64,000 nt of DNA from Prochlorococcus sp. AG-418-K17. GTDB taxonomy: Bacteria > Cyanobacteriota > Cyanobacteriia > PCC-6307 > Cyanobiaceae. Location: contig QCMD01000003.1 in NCBI GenBank assembly GCA_003214055.1, forward strand, positions 57,699-121,698, written 5' to 3'. This document shows positions 10,097 through 18,295 of the stretch, one piece after another (position 1 is the first letter of the stretch; every line of letters begins with the position of its first letter). The position numbers were made by a program, and so were the translations under genes. The notes below the pieces were generated by a model that saw only the letters and a program-made list of their open reading frames with translations, made no database searches and was not told where the DNA came from.

Positions 10097-10675
10097 ATGA
10101 GTATAAAAGCAATCGAATGTCCTGACGGAGTATGCCACAGTCATCATGGTGGTCACGCTGTTCCAAGGCAAGCTATGCAGAAAAATCTAGAAAAGCATGG
10201 TAAAGACTGGTGCGAGAAATTAGCAGAGAGAATTTATGAAATGTCAGTTGATACTTATTCACAGACAGTCATGCCCAGTCTCCACTCGGCTGGTTGGCAA
10301 AGAAGACATTTAGATTGGGAATTTAAGCTGGCAGAAAATGATTCTGAACCTGATGAAGCTCTTGTTGAAGGAATTATTAATGCTACAGAAAGCTTTCTAA
10401 GGAGTAGTGAGGTTCATCGATTATTTATTCAAGAATTAGTTCAAGGCACTTTCGAGGAAGCAAATGACAAAAAAATAATTTCTAAAGCAATAAAATCTAT
10501 AATTGAAGAAGAAATTGTTAGTTCACTAAGAGAAAAGAAAGAAAATCTTTTAAAGAAAATATCCGCAAAATTAATATCAGAAGAAAAAGTTAGCGAGGAA
10601 CTTGCAATAAACTCTGCTAAAGAGGGTTTTGAGGAAGTTGAAAGGCTACTTGCAAATCACAGCGAGGCGGTCTAA
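10097..10675 (+). CDS. Conserved hypothetical protein with Cys/His-rich N-terminus
   Basis: 192 residues, not assigned to a family. The N-terminus carries a compact set of potential metal ligands, CPDGVCHSHHGGH (residues 8-20: two Cys and four His). The rest is predicted helical and charged, with a conserved-looking middle section (SLHSAGWQRRHLDWEF) and a C-terminal lysine/glutamate-rich helical half (EEEIVSSLREKKENLLKKI). No signal peptide or membrane segment. It is divergent from pntA1. Normal composition and a good start support a real gene; metal binding is only an inference from the ligands. Confidence 0.75.
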   Translation: MSIKAIECPDGVCHSHHGGHAVPRQAMQKNLEKHGKDWCEKLAERIYEMSVDTYSQTVMPSLHSAGWQRRHLDWEFKLAENDSEPDEALVEGIINATESFLRSSEVHRLFIQELVQGTFEEANDKKIISKAIKSIIEEEIVSSLREKKENLLKKISAKLISEEKVSEELAINSAKEGFEEVERLLANHSEAV

Positions 10676-10829
10676 CTTCATTTCTTTATATTTTCTTTGT
10701 AATTCATCCAAAAATTGGCCCAAATATAAATTAAAGATTAAATTATTGTTTGGAAGTACAAAGTTGTAACTTATTAGACAATACATAGGTTCTCTAATGT
10801 GTTTATCTATATACAACTTAAAACTTTCA

Positions 10830-11054
10830 ATGGACAATTTCATTAGAAAAAGAATCGACATAGCGACCTGTTGGGCTACCAACAGAATTTCTGCAATGGA
10901 CACTTTAGAGAGGTATGAAGACAGTTATGCAATCGCAGAAGAATTTAGAGAGTGGATATTACATATTGGAGAAAAGAACGAAAATTTAAAAGATTCTGTT
11001 TTAAACTTCCCAAAGGAATTAAAAAAGTTATTAGACCAAAAAGTCAACGATTGA
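10830..11054 (+). CDS. Small hypothetical protein
   Basis: 74 residues from the ATG at 10830 (MDNFIRKRIDIATCWATN); an upstream in-frame ATG at 10797 would add 11 residues and is less convincing. The protein is soluble and helical with many acidic residues (TLERYEDSYAIAEEFREWIL), ending KKLLDQKVND. No family recognised. It lies between the 192-residue unknown protein and the thioredoxin reductase gene, all on the same strand, and could be cotranscribed. Coding is supported mainly by amino-acid composition and position. Confidence 0.6.
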   Translation: MDNFIRKRIDIATCWATNRISAMDTLERYEDSYAIAEEFREWILHIGEKNENLKDSVLNFPKELKKLLDQKVND

Positions 11055-11133
11055 GGAATAAATCTATCGAGTGAAATCCGGCCTACATTGTTTGGTTTTG
11101 TTTATTATTATAAGAAGTGAAATTAGCAAATAA

Positions 11134-12510
11134 ATGGAAAATAAAGAGAAGATTTCAAACGTAGAGAATGTTGTAATTATAGGCTCGGGACCTGCAGGAT
11201 ACACTGCTGCAATATATGCCGCACGAGCAAATCTTCAACCATTACTTGTAACAGGATTTAATTCTGGTGGAATTCCTGGTGGGCAATTAATGACTACAAC
11301 ATTTGTTGAAAATTATCCAGGTTTCCCAGATGGTGTACTAGGACCTGAATTGATGGATCTAATGAAGTCTCAAGCAGAAAGATGGGGCACCAATTTATAC
11401 GAAAGTGATGTGGTTTCAATTAATACCGATTCACATCCCTTTGAATTAAAAACTTTAGAAGGAACTATAAAATCTAACTCAATTATTATTGCAACTGGAG
11501 CAAGTGCAAATAGATTAGGCGTGATAAATGAAGATAAATTCTGGAGTAAAGGAATAAGTGCTTGTGCAATATGTGATGGAGCTACCCCACAATTTAGAGA
11601 TGAAGAATTAGCTGTTATTGGAGGGGGCGACTCTGCATGTGAAGAAGCAGCATATCTCACAAAGTATGGAAGCAAAGTGCATTTGATTGTTCGATCAGAA
11701 AAATTAAGAGCTAGCGCAGCAATGGTTGATAGAGTAAAAGCCAATCCAAAGATAGAAATTCATTGGAACACAAAAGTTGATAAAGCGGATGGTTCTGAAT
11801 GGCTTGAGAAAATAGAAACTATTCACTCTCAAGAAGGTAAAGGGGAAATCAATATAAAAGGTCTTTTTTACGCGATAGGGCACACACCTAATACGAAGTT
11901 CTTAGGCAACAAAATTGCTTTAGATAATAAAGGCTATATTGCTTGCAAATCAGGAAGGCCGGAAACATCTATTGAAGGCATCTTCGCAGCAGGTGATGTT
12001 GTTGATTCTGAGTGGAGACAAGGAGTTACCGCTGCAGGAACTGGATGCATGGCAGCATTAGCTACTGAAAGATGGTTAGCCGAGAAAAGCCTAGCAAAAA
12101 CAATAGTCAGAGAAAATCCCGAACCAGAAAAAAAACTTAATTCATCAGATTTTTATGAAGAAGAAGTTAATGAAGATACTTTCGATTCAAATTCTGAATG
12201 GCAAAAAGGCAGTTATGCATTGAGGAAACTCTATCACGAGAGTAAAAAACCTATCTTAGTAATTTTTAGTTCCCCAAGCTGCGGCCCATGTCATGTTTTG
12301 AAACCTCAGTTAAAAAGAGTAATTAAAGAACTTGATGGTGCAGTTCTTGGCGTTGAAATAGATATTGATAAAGATCAAGATATTGCAAAACAAGCTGGAA
12401 TTAACGGAACACCAACAGTTCAACTTTTTAAAGAAAAATTATTAAAAAAACAATGGCAAGGTGTTAAACAAAGAAGTGAGTTTAAAGAAGCGATAGAAAA
12501 TATTATCTAA
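11134..12510 (+). CDS. trxB: NADPH-thioredoxin reductase fused to thioredoxin (NTRC type)
   Basis: 458 residues, about 140 longer than a standalone thioredoxin reductase. The N-terminal FAD site is GSGPAGYTAAIYAARA, the redox-active pair is CAICDG (about residues 144-149), the NADPH site is GGGDSACEEAAYL, and the second FAD motif is GIFAAGDVVD. A linker leads to a thioredoxin domain with SSPSCGPCHVLKP (CGPC near 383-386) and GTPTVQLFK. This architecture and the S-CGPC form match NTRC of cyanobacteria and chloroplasts, known in those systems to reduce 2-Cys peroxiredoxin with NADPH. The fusion is direct evidence; the partner is inferred from the family. Confidence 0.93.
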   Translation: MENKEKISNVENVVIIGSGPAGYTAAIYAARANLQPLLVTGFNSGGIPGGQLMTTTFVENYPGFPDGVLGPELMDLMKSQAERWGTNLYESDVVSINTDSHPFELKTLEGTIKSNSIIIATGASANRLGVINEDKFWSKGISACAICDGATPQFRDEELAVIGGGDSACEEAAYLTKYGSKVHLIVRSEKLRASAAMVDRVKANPKIEIHWNTKVDKADGSEWLEKIETIHSQEGKGEINIKGLFYAIGHTPNTKFLGNKIALDNKGYIACKSGRPETSIEGIFAAGDVVDSEWRQGVTAAGTGCMAALATERWLAEKSLAKTIVRENPEPEKKLNSSDFYEEEVNEDTFDSNSEWQKGSYALRKLYHESKKPILVIFSSPSCGPCHVLKPQLKRVIKELDGAVLGVEIDIDKDQDIAKQAGINGTPTVQLFKEKLLKKQWQGVKQRSEFKEAIENII

Positions 12511-12519
12511 AGAAACTTT

Positions 12520-12786
12520 TTATTTATTATTTCTCTTAGGATTATTTTTATTAGTAGTAGGTCTAGCACCACCAGCATTTCTTTCTCTATAAGTTATCCT
12601 ACCTCTAGAAAGATCATAAGGACTTATCTCAACTAACACTTTGTCTCCAGCTAATAATTTAATTCTAAATTTAGTCAATTTACCTGCCGCTCTACATAAA
12701 CATTGATGACCTTCAGGCTGTTCTAAGGTAACCAAATAAAATCCATTCCCCTGCTCTTTTTCTATTACACCTGAAGTTTCAATCAT
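12520..12786 (-). CDS. infA: Translation initiation factor IF-1-like protein (divergent)
   Basis: An S1/OB-fold protein of 88 residues with the IF-1 core: GVIEKEQGNGFYLVTLE, then AGKLTKFRIKLLAGDKVLVEISPYDLSRGRITYR. It differs from canonical IF-1 in the middle, where the usual HISGK is replaced by CLCRAAGK, and it has a basic, Asn/Lys-rich C-terminal tail. It may be a second IF-1 paralogue beside a canonical one in the ribosomal-protein cluster, which is not in this window. It is convergent with the thioredoxin reductase gene (9-base gap). Confidence 0.85.
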   Translation of the reverse strand: MIETSGVIEKEQGNGFYLVTLEQPEGHQCLCRAAGKLTKFRIKLLAGDKVLVEISPYDLSRGRITYRERNAGGARPTTNKNNPKRNNK

Positions 12787-12877
12787 TAATTAATCTTTTA
12801 CTAAATTCATATTATCAGAAAAAGATTGGCCAAAATTGATTTAAGAAAAATTACATCATTAAAATACTAAATGCAAT

Positions 12878-13090
12878 TCAAATTGAAAATTTTATTTCAT
12901 TTATTATTTGAAGTTGACCATAGTAAAAATTTGCTTTCGCAATTTTTTCAGAATCTTCTAATTGATCAAAAAAAACAAACCCAAGGCTTTCCCATAATGA
13001 AGATCCACAAACATTATTCAATTCATTTTTTGCTTCTTTTGCAAAATTATCTAGTTTTCGTTCAAGATTTTTAGATTTAGAAACTGACAT
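12878..13090 (-). CDS. Small hypothetical protein downstream of ycf39
   Basis: 70 residues from the ATG at 13090 (MSVSKSKNLERKLDN); a TTG at 13096 would add two. Soluble and helical with a charged N-terminal half and one Cys (NNVCGSSLW). The C-terminal half contains FFDQLEDSEKIAKANFYYGQLQ. No family recognised. It follows ycf39 on the same strand and is preceded by a 20-base palindrome at 13106-13125 that resembles a cyanobacterial LexA box, so damage regulation is possible. The reverse-strand frame over the same bases is low-complexity and not believed. Confidence 0.6.
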   Translation of the reverse strand: MSVSKSKNLERKLDNFAKEAKNELNNVCGSSLWESLGFVFFDQLEDSEKIAKANFYYGQLQIINEIKFSI

Positions 13091-13105
13091 AATCAAAGGT
13101 ATTTA

Positions 13106-13125
13106 TATAGTACAAATATACTATA
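13106..13125. promoter_or_regulatory. LexA-box-like palindrome
   Basis: Inverted repeat TATAGTA-CAAATA-TACTATA. The core AGTACAAATATACT (13109-13122) matches the cyanobacterial/Gram-positive LexA consensus RGTACNNNDGTWCB at every constrained position except one (A for G in the right half). It lies 19 bases upstream of the ATG of the 70-residue gene, in operator position. Binding is an inference. Confidence 0.4.
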
Positions 13126-13144
13126 CGAGTCGAGGATTGCAACA

Positions 13145-14107
13145 TTAAAAGGGTAATCTCTTTTTTTCTTCAATATTTAGATCTGCTTCCATTTCCCTTA
13201 ATCTTTTAAGTATTTGTTGGTAGTACTCCTTTATATAACTCTCTAGTGAGGTCATATCTTCATTTTTAAGTTCCAATATTTCATAAGTTTTGCTCATGTC
13301 AGCATCTAATGATTCACCACTGCTAGTTACTTCAGCAAAAGCCAATCTTTCAGCAACATTTAAAGAATCTTGAAAAAAGGAAACTACTTTTTGAGTGACG
13401 CTAATAAGGAAGGGGGAAACTCTAAAAATTTTCGCCTTTTTTTCACTAAATTTTTCACATAGAGATATAACTTCGTTTGAATCCCATGCTTTGGGACCTA
13501 CTAATGGCAATGATGTTCTGTGAGTTTTTGGATTATTTACTGATGCAACAATAACTTTTGCCATGTCTTGAGTATTCATATAAGCAACTTTTGTCGGAGT
13601 TCCACTCATCCATACTGCTTGACTATCTAAGATTGGTATAGCAAATTGACCTATAACTCCCTGCATAAAAGCTGCACATTTGAAAATTGTATAATCTAAA
13701 TCAGATTTCTCAAGAAGTTTTTCAGTACAAAACTTAATATCCATTAATGGAACGTTTCTAAATTTTTCTGTAAGTAATATTGAGAGGAATATTACCCTTT
13801 TTATGTTAAAAGACTCACAAGCATTAAATAAGTTAACTTTTCCATCCCAATCAATTTCATAAACACTTTTAGGGTCATCTGGTCTACTTGTTGCTGCATC
13901 AATAACTACTTCAATATTCTGCAAAGCATACTCAATATCGGAAGAATTTAATAAATTACCTTTTGTTAGTTCACAACCCCACTCTTGAAGAAAAGAAGCT
14001 TTTCTTGGATTCCTAACAAAGCATCTTACTTCATGTCCATTTTCTATAGCTTGCTTTGCTATTTGCCTTCCAAGAGTCCCTGTTGCTCCTACTAAAAGAA
14101 TCTTCAT
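13145..14107 (-). CDS. ycf39: Ycf39-type NmrA-like NAD(P)-binding protein
   Basis: Atypical short-chain dehydrogenase of the NmrA type, 320 residues. The N-terminal dinucleotide loop GATGTLG is at residues 7-13, followed by VRCFVRNPRKASFLQEWGCE. The segments VIDAATSRPDDP, DWDGKVNLFNAC, FLSIL and the TIFKCAAFMQGVIGQFA region match Ycf39. In cyanobacteria Ycf39 works with Hlip proteins in early photosystem II assembly and pigment delivery; that role is from family knowledge. petM lies 57 bases upstream on the same strand. Confidence 0.9.
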   Translation of the reverse strand: MKILLVGATGTLGRQIAKQAIENGHEVRCFVRNPRKASFLQEWGCELTKGNLLNSSDIEYALQNIEVVIDAATSRPDDPKSVYEIDWDGKVNLFNACESFNIKRVIFLSILLTEKFRNVPLMDIKFCTEKLLEKSDLDYTIFKCAAFMQGVIGQFAIPILDSQAVWMSGTPTKVAYMNTQDMAKVIVASVNNPKTHRTSLPLVGPKAWDSNEVISLCEKFSEKKAKIFRVSPFLISVTQKVVSFFQDSLNVAERLAFAEVTSSGESLDADMSKTYEILELKNEDMTSLESYIKEYYQQILKRLREMEADLNIEEKKRLPF

Positions 14108-14164
14108 ATTTAAGATTTATTTAACTTTTAGACCATAACTCACTTTGTTGGGTATTCGTGAGAA

Positions 14165-14263
14165 TCAATCTCCTTGAAACTTTAATAATAATGCTCCACC
14201 AAGCAATCCTATTGGTATCAATATCCAAAAAACTGCCGCAATACTAAAAATTTCTTTAGCCAT
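14165..14263 (-). CDS. petM: Cytochrome b6f complex subunit PetM
   Basis: A 32-residue single-helix protein read directly from the reverse strand: it begins [15 protein letters not shown] and ends LLLKFQGD. The one hydrophobic helix and the KFQGD end match PetM (subunit VII) of the cytochrome b6f complex in the thylakoid membrane. It is too short for ordinary gene calling. It sits 57 bases upstream of ycf39 on the same strand and is divergent from the hydrolase at 14358. Confidence 0.93.
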   Translation of the reverse strand: MAKEIFSIAAVFWILIPIGLLGGALLLKFQGD

Positions 14264-14357
14264 AGTAAAATTAAATGATTACTATAATTTACATTTAAAA
14301 TACATTTATTTGTTAAAAAAATAGATAATGCAAATATCTTGAAAATTTTTTAAATAT

Positions 14358-15308
14358 ATGAATACAAATTTTAAAGAAAAAGATATTAGCAATCCTAATT
14401 ATTGGAATTGGAATGGTTTTAAAATTTGTTGGAGTGTTATGGGCGAAGAAAATAAAATTCCAATTATCTTTCTCCATGGATTTGGGGCTAGTCGAAAACA
14501 TTGGAGAAACAATTTAGAGTATTTCGCAAAAAGGAATTTTGCCTCCTATTCTTTGGATTTAATAGGGTTTGGTGATTCAGATCAACCAGGGATAAGGGAA
14601 ATTGGAGAATTAAATAATGGGATTTGGAGTAAACAAGTCAAAGACTTTATTGAAAAGGTTATAAGACCAAAGAATTCAGAAAAAGTTATTCTTATTGGCA
14701 ATTCTCTTGGGTCATTAGTTGCTTTAACGTGCGCTGTTTCAATAGAAGACCAAATTGAAACAGTTATTGCATCGCCTCTGCCAGATCAATTTCAGGGAAA
14801 TATAAAGAAAAAAACAAAAAAACAATTATTTAAAAATTTTAAAAATAGATTTATAAAAATATTCTTTATTTTTTTCCCTTTAGAGATTATTTTATTTTTA
14901 ATAACCAAATTGGGAGTTATTCGACTTGGTCTAAATTCTGCTTACTTCAAAAAAGAAAATATTGATCGCGAACTAATAGATTTAGTAACTAAACCCGTCC
15001 TCAGGAAAACTTCAGCTAGATCATTAAGAGCGATGTGTATTGGAATGTCTTCAAGAGATGAAAAATTAAAAGCCTCTTACCTTTTAAGAAAACTTAGCGC
15101 CTCCAAAAAAGTTCCCTTTTTATTAATTTGGGGAGATAAAGATAATTTCATACCTTTGTTTATTGGTAAAAAGATTGCAAATTTCCATAGATGGGTAAAA
15201 TTAAAAATATTATCCAATTTAGGACACTGTATACATGACGAAGATCCTTCACTCTTTAACAGAATCTCTTTTGAATGGATTAGAGATTTAAAAACTTTTA
15301 AAACATGA
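14358..15308 (+). CDS. Alpha/beta hydrolase
   Basis: Alpha/beta-fold hydrolase of the cyanobacterial/chloroplast type, 316 residues. Visible: [11 protein letters not shown] (oxyanion region, 40-50), [13 protein letters not shown], the nucleophile elbow GNSLGS (Ser116), an acid in WGDKDNFIP and the final catalytic His in [12 protein letters not shown] hydrophobic, phenylalanine-rich lid segment ([19 protein letters not shown]) may contact membranes. Substrate unknown. Its stop overlaps the ilvH start (ATGA), indicating translational coupling, although no functional link is evident. Confidence 0.85.
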   Translation: MNTNFKEKDISNPNYWNWNGFKICWSVMGEENKIPIIFLHGFGASRKHWRNNLEYFAKRNFASYSLDLIGFGDSDQPGIREIGELNNGIWSKQVKDFIEKVIRPKNSEKVILIGNSLGSLVALTCAVSIEDQIETVIASPLPDQFQGNIKKKTKKQLFKNFKNRFIKIFFIFFPLEIILFLITKLGVIRLGLNSAYFKKENIDRELIDLVTKPVLRKTSARSLRAMCIGMSSRDEKLKASYLLRKLSASKKVPFLLIWGDKDNFIPLFIGKKIANFHRWVKLKILSNLGHCIHDEDPSLFNRISFEWIRDLKTFKT

Positions 15309-15829
15309 AACATACATTATCAGTTCTCGTTGAGGACGAATCTGGAGCTTTGAGTAGAATCTCAGGTCTCTTTGCTAGAAGAGGATTTAACATAGATAGC
15401 CTCGCAGTTGGCCCTGCAGAATCCAAAGGGATTTCAAGGTTAACTATGGTAGTAGAGGGTGATGATGAAACTCTTCAACAAATGACTAAGCAACTTAATA
15501 AGTTATTTAATGTTCTTGGAGTTGTTGATTTTACTAATCTCGCAGCTGTTGAGAGAGAATTGATGTTACTAAAAGTTTCATCAAAAGAAGATACCAGAAG
15601 TAATATCTTGGATATAGTTCAGATCTTCCGTGCAAAAGTTGTTGACGTTTCAGATATAGCCTTAACTCTCGAAGTTGTTGGAGATCCAGGGAAGTTAGTC
15701 GCTTTAGAGAAATTACTCGAACCTTACGGCATTCTCGAAATAGCAAGAACTGGCAAGGTAGCTCTTAAACGCTCTTCAGGTGTTAATACAGAAATGTTGA
15801 AAATTAACAAATATTCTCTAGAAATCTAA
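15305..15829 (+). CDS. ilvH: Acetolactate synthase small (regulatory) subunit
   Basis: Regulatory subunit of acetohydroxyacid synthase, controlling valine feedback in branched-chain amino-acid synthesis. The N-terminal ACT domain is clear ([34 protein letters not shown]), followed by the conserved [10 protein letters not shown] and the second domain ending [12 protein letters not shown]. 174 residues, full length. Its ATG overlaps the stop of the upstream hydrolase gene (ATGA). The 3' end overlaps the convergent cyclophilin gene by 4 bases inside a palindrome ATCTAATTAGAT that supplies a stop for each strand. Confidence 0.96.
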   Translation: MKHTLSVLVEDESGALSRISGLFARRGFNIDSLAVGPAESKGISRLTMVVEGDDETLQQMTKQLNKLFNVLGVVDFTNLAAVERELMLLKVSSKEDTRSNILDIVQIFRAKVVDVSDIALTLEVVGDPGKLVALEKLLEPYGILEIARTGKVALKRSSGVNTEMLKINKYSLEI

Positions 15830-16482
15830 TTAGATATCTCGACTTTCTTAATGAAGTCTTCTTTCTTAATTTTTTCAAGTACATCAAATCCTTTTATAAT
15901 TTTTCCAAAAATTGTATATCTTCCGTCCAGCTCTGGAATATTATTAGTTACAAAAAAAAATTCAGTTGATGAAGAGTCATTTTTACCATTCTTCACCATA
16001 GCTATTGAACCCTTTTCAAAAGTATTAATTAAATCTTCAGTTTTATAAGTTTTTCTTATTTGATAGTTATATCTTGGCTTGATTTCTTCTTTGAGTTTTA
16101 TCTCTAAAGGTATTGAAGGACTTCTCTTATTCAGAGTTTGCTGCTTTTCAGTATAAAATTTATTTTCCGGATTAACACCTCCGTGAATAAAACTTATTTG
16201 GGGATAATTTATTATTTTATAAAATTTCCTATTTACATAAATATTGTTATCTATATTTTCCAGAAAATTTGATACTGTAACTGGGTTATCTTTACCAAAT
16301 AACTTAACCTCGAAATCCCCTTTCGAAGTTTTAAATCTAACTAACTTATCATTATAAGTACATTTAAATTTAAGTTTTTGGCAATAATAGTTTGAATCAA
16401 TATCATTTTTGAAACTACAAGCTGACATCCAAAACAAGATCAGAAAGGAAGATATCGCTTTTAAAAAATACTTTTTTTTTAT
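15826..16482 (-). CDS. Cyclophilin-type peptidyl-prolyl isomerase lipoprotein (probable ATA start)
   Basis: Cyclophilin-like domain: [60 protein letters not shown] and [19 protein letters not shown]. It probably catalyses proline isomerisation at the membrane. The first canonical in-frame starts (TTG 16437, ATG 16428) cut through a signal sequence. Reading on upstream to ATA at 16482 gives Lys-Lys-Lys, then [17 protein letters not shown], a textbook lipoprotein signal with lipobox MSAC. That ATA lies 7 bases after GGAGG and overlaps the ycf4 stop as ATAA. The ATA start is inference; the domain assignment is firm. About 218 residues. Confidence 0.8.
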   Translation of the reverse strand: MKKKYFLKAISSFLILFWMSACSFKNDIDSNYYCQKLKFKCTYNDKLVRFKTSKGDFEVKLFGKDNPVTVSNFLENIDNNIYVNRKFYKIINYPQISFIHGGVNPENKFYTEKQQTLNKRSPSIPLEIKLKEEIKPRYNYQIRKTYKTEDLINTFEKGSIAMVKNGKNDSSSTEFFFVTNNIPELDGRYTIFGKIIKGFDVLEKIKKEDFIKKVEISN

Positions 16483-17036
16483 TTTAAGCCCTCCAAATTA
16501 ACATTTAGAAATTTTGCTAGTCGAGCTCCTTCTTCTTCAACTTCAAGAATTGGTTTAAGTTCACCAGCGCCGCTCAGAGGGAGAGGTTTTTTCCTACCTT
16601 TAAGTACCAAAGCAATTCTTCTTCTTGGATTAAATCCCTCGCTTATATCCAACTTAACTGATTTAATTTCATCGAAGTTCAATTTAACTTCAATGTCTTT
16701 AAATAAACCTTTCCTTTTTATTTCTACAGATTTTGATGATTTATCAAAATAATTACTTCCAGAACCAAAGTTTATATAAACTAAATACCATAAATAAATA
16801 TTTAAAAGGTTTGCAATAACTCCATAGGCTCCCATTATGATTCCTTGCGGAATAAATAATAATGAAGAAGGATTTCCTAAAGGCAGTAAGTCTTTTCCTG
16901 TGTAACTTGAAAGAGAAGCAAGCAGAAATCCAACTCCCCCAATTGTTAACATACCCCCAATAATGTAATTTGATATCTTTCTAGATCCACCTATTTTTTG
17001 TTCAATTTTGTTGAAACTTGAAAGATTTGATTCCAT
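16479..17036 (-). CDS. ycf4: Photosystem I assembly protein Ycf4
   Basis: Thylakoid membrane protein that aids photosystem I assembly. Two hydrophobic helices (about residues 25-45 and 62-88, the second containing FIPQGIIMGAYG) precede the soluble part with KSVEIKRKGLF, SVKLDISEGFNPRRRIALVLKGRKKPLPL and the C-terminal EEEGARLAKFLNVNLEGL. 185 residues matches the family. It is just upstream of the cyclophilin lipoprotein, with the stop codon overlapping that gene's probable start. Confidence 0.95.
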   Translation of the reverse strand: MESNLSSFNKIEQKIGGSRKISNYIIGGMLTIGGVGFLLASLSSYTGKDLLPLGNPSSLLFIPQGIIMGAYGVIANLLNIYLWYLVYINFGSGSNYFDKSSKSVEIKRKGLFKDIEVKLNFDEIKSVKLDISEGFNPRRRIALVLKGRKKPLPLSGAGELKPILEVEEEGARLAKFLNVNLEGLK

Positions 17037-17218
17037 TTCTAACTTTTTTAGTAACCTAATTCTGCTAATTTAACAAATTAAAAGAGTATTCTTACCTATT
17101 TTTTAATAAAAAAGTCAGGAAAGCTTTACAAGGCATTTCAGATATACAAATATTTCCCCACATTACTCTCAATCTTTGTTACAGTCACTGCGTATCCCGA
17201 AGCTAAAAACGATTTCTC

Positions 17219-18295
17219 ATGACGATCGCAGTTGGTAGCGCCCCACAAAGAGGATGGTTTGATGTCCTCGATGATTGGTTGAAGCGCGACCGCTTTGTAT
17301 TTATTGGTTGGTCCGGACTACTTCTACTTCCTTGTGCATATCTTGCTATAGGTGGTTGGTTCGTCGGAACAACATTTGTTACCTCTTGGTACACACATGG
17401 AGTTGCAAGCTCATACCTTGAAGGTTGTAACTTTTTAACAGCAGCTGTAAGCACCCCTGGTGATGCCATGGGACACAGTCTTCTATTTTTATGGGGTCCT
17501 GAAGCCCAAGGTAGTTTCGTAAGATGGCTACAACTTGGTGGTCTTTGGAACTTCGTTGCATTACATGGAGTATTTGGCCTAATTGGTTTTATGCTTCGTC
17601 AGTTTGAAATTGCTGGCCTTGTTGGAATTAGACCTTACAACGCTTTAGCATTCTCAGCGGTAATTGCAGTATTTACAAGTATTTTCCTTATTTATCCTTT
17701 AGGACAGCATAGTTGGTTCTTCGCACCTTCATTCGGTGTTGCAGCAATCTTCCGTTACATTCTGTTCATTCAAGGTTTTCACAATATTACTTTAAATCCA
17801 TTCCACATGATGGGTGTTGCTGGAATTCTTGGTGGTGCTCTACTCTGCGCTATTCATGGAGCTACAGTACAAAACACTTTGTATGAAGATACAAGTATTT
17901 ATACAGATGGTAAGGTTCAAAGTTCAACATTCAGAGCTTTTGACCCAACTCAAGAAGAAGAAACTTATTCGATGATTACAGCGAATAGATTCTGGAGTCA
18001 AATCTTCGGTATTGCTTTCTCAAACAAGCGTTTCTTACATTTCTTGATGCTATTTGTACCTGTTATGGGTATGTGGACATCTTCAATTGGTATTGTAGGC
18101 TTAGCACTAAACTTAAGAGCTTATGATTTTGTAAGCCAAGAAATACGTGCAGCAGAAGATCCAGAATTTGAAACTTTCTATACAAAAAATATACTTTTGA
18201 ACGAAGGTATGCGAGCATGGATGTCTTCTGTGGATCAACCACACGAAAACTTTGTATTCCCTGAGGAGGTTCTTCCACGTGGAAACGCCCTTTAA
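17219..18295 (+). CDS. psbD: Photosystem II D2 protein
   Basis: Reaction-centre subunit binding P680 chlorophyll, pheophytin, QA and the non-haem iron. The sequence starts [15 protein letters not shown] and has the five D2 helices. It carries the conserved [19 protein letters not shown] segment with the P680/iron-ligand histidines, the [21 protein letters not shown] region and the [12 protein letters not shown] end. 358 residues. Its last 17 bases overlap psbC. The 182-base gap before it must contain the promoter; I could not single out convincing boxes. Confidence 0.98.
   Translation: MTIAVGSAPQRGWFDVLDDWLKRDRFVFIGWSGLLLLPCAYLAIGGWFVGTTFVTSWYTHGVASSYLEGCNFLTAAVSTPGDAMGHSLLFLWGPEAQGSFVRWLQLGGLWNFVALHGVFGLIGFMLRQFEIAGLVGIRPYNALAFSAVIAVFTSIFLIYPLGQHSWFFAPSFGVAAIFRYILFIQGFHNITLNPFHMMGVAGILGGALLCAIHGATVQNTLYEDTSIYTDGKVQSSTFRAFDPTQEEETYSMITANRFWSQIFGIAFSNKRFLHFLMLFVPVMGMWTSSIGIVGLALNLRAYDFVSQEIRAAEDPEFETFYTKNILLNEGMRAWMSSVDQPHENFVFPEEVLPRGNAL
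18263..18269 (+). promoter_or_regulatory. psbC ribosome-binding site inside psbD
   Basis: GAGGAGG lies within the psbD coding sequence, 9 bases before GTG 18279. This perfect Shine-Dalgarno site decides the psbC start in favour of that GTG over the upstream in-frame TTG at 18252. Confidence 0.8.

Noticed and set aside
10646..10903. Reverse frame between the 192- and 74-residue genes
   Set aside because: Overlaps both better-supported forward genes and shows no family features.
12871..13074. Forward frame over the 70-residue gene
   Set aside because: Phe/Leu-rich low-complexity translation; the reverse frame has normal composition and an upstream operator-like site.
17203..17561. Antisense frames at the psbD start
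   Set aside because: Composition typical of an antisense shadow of a highly conserved gene.
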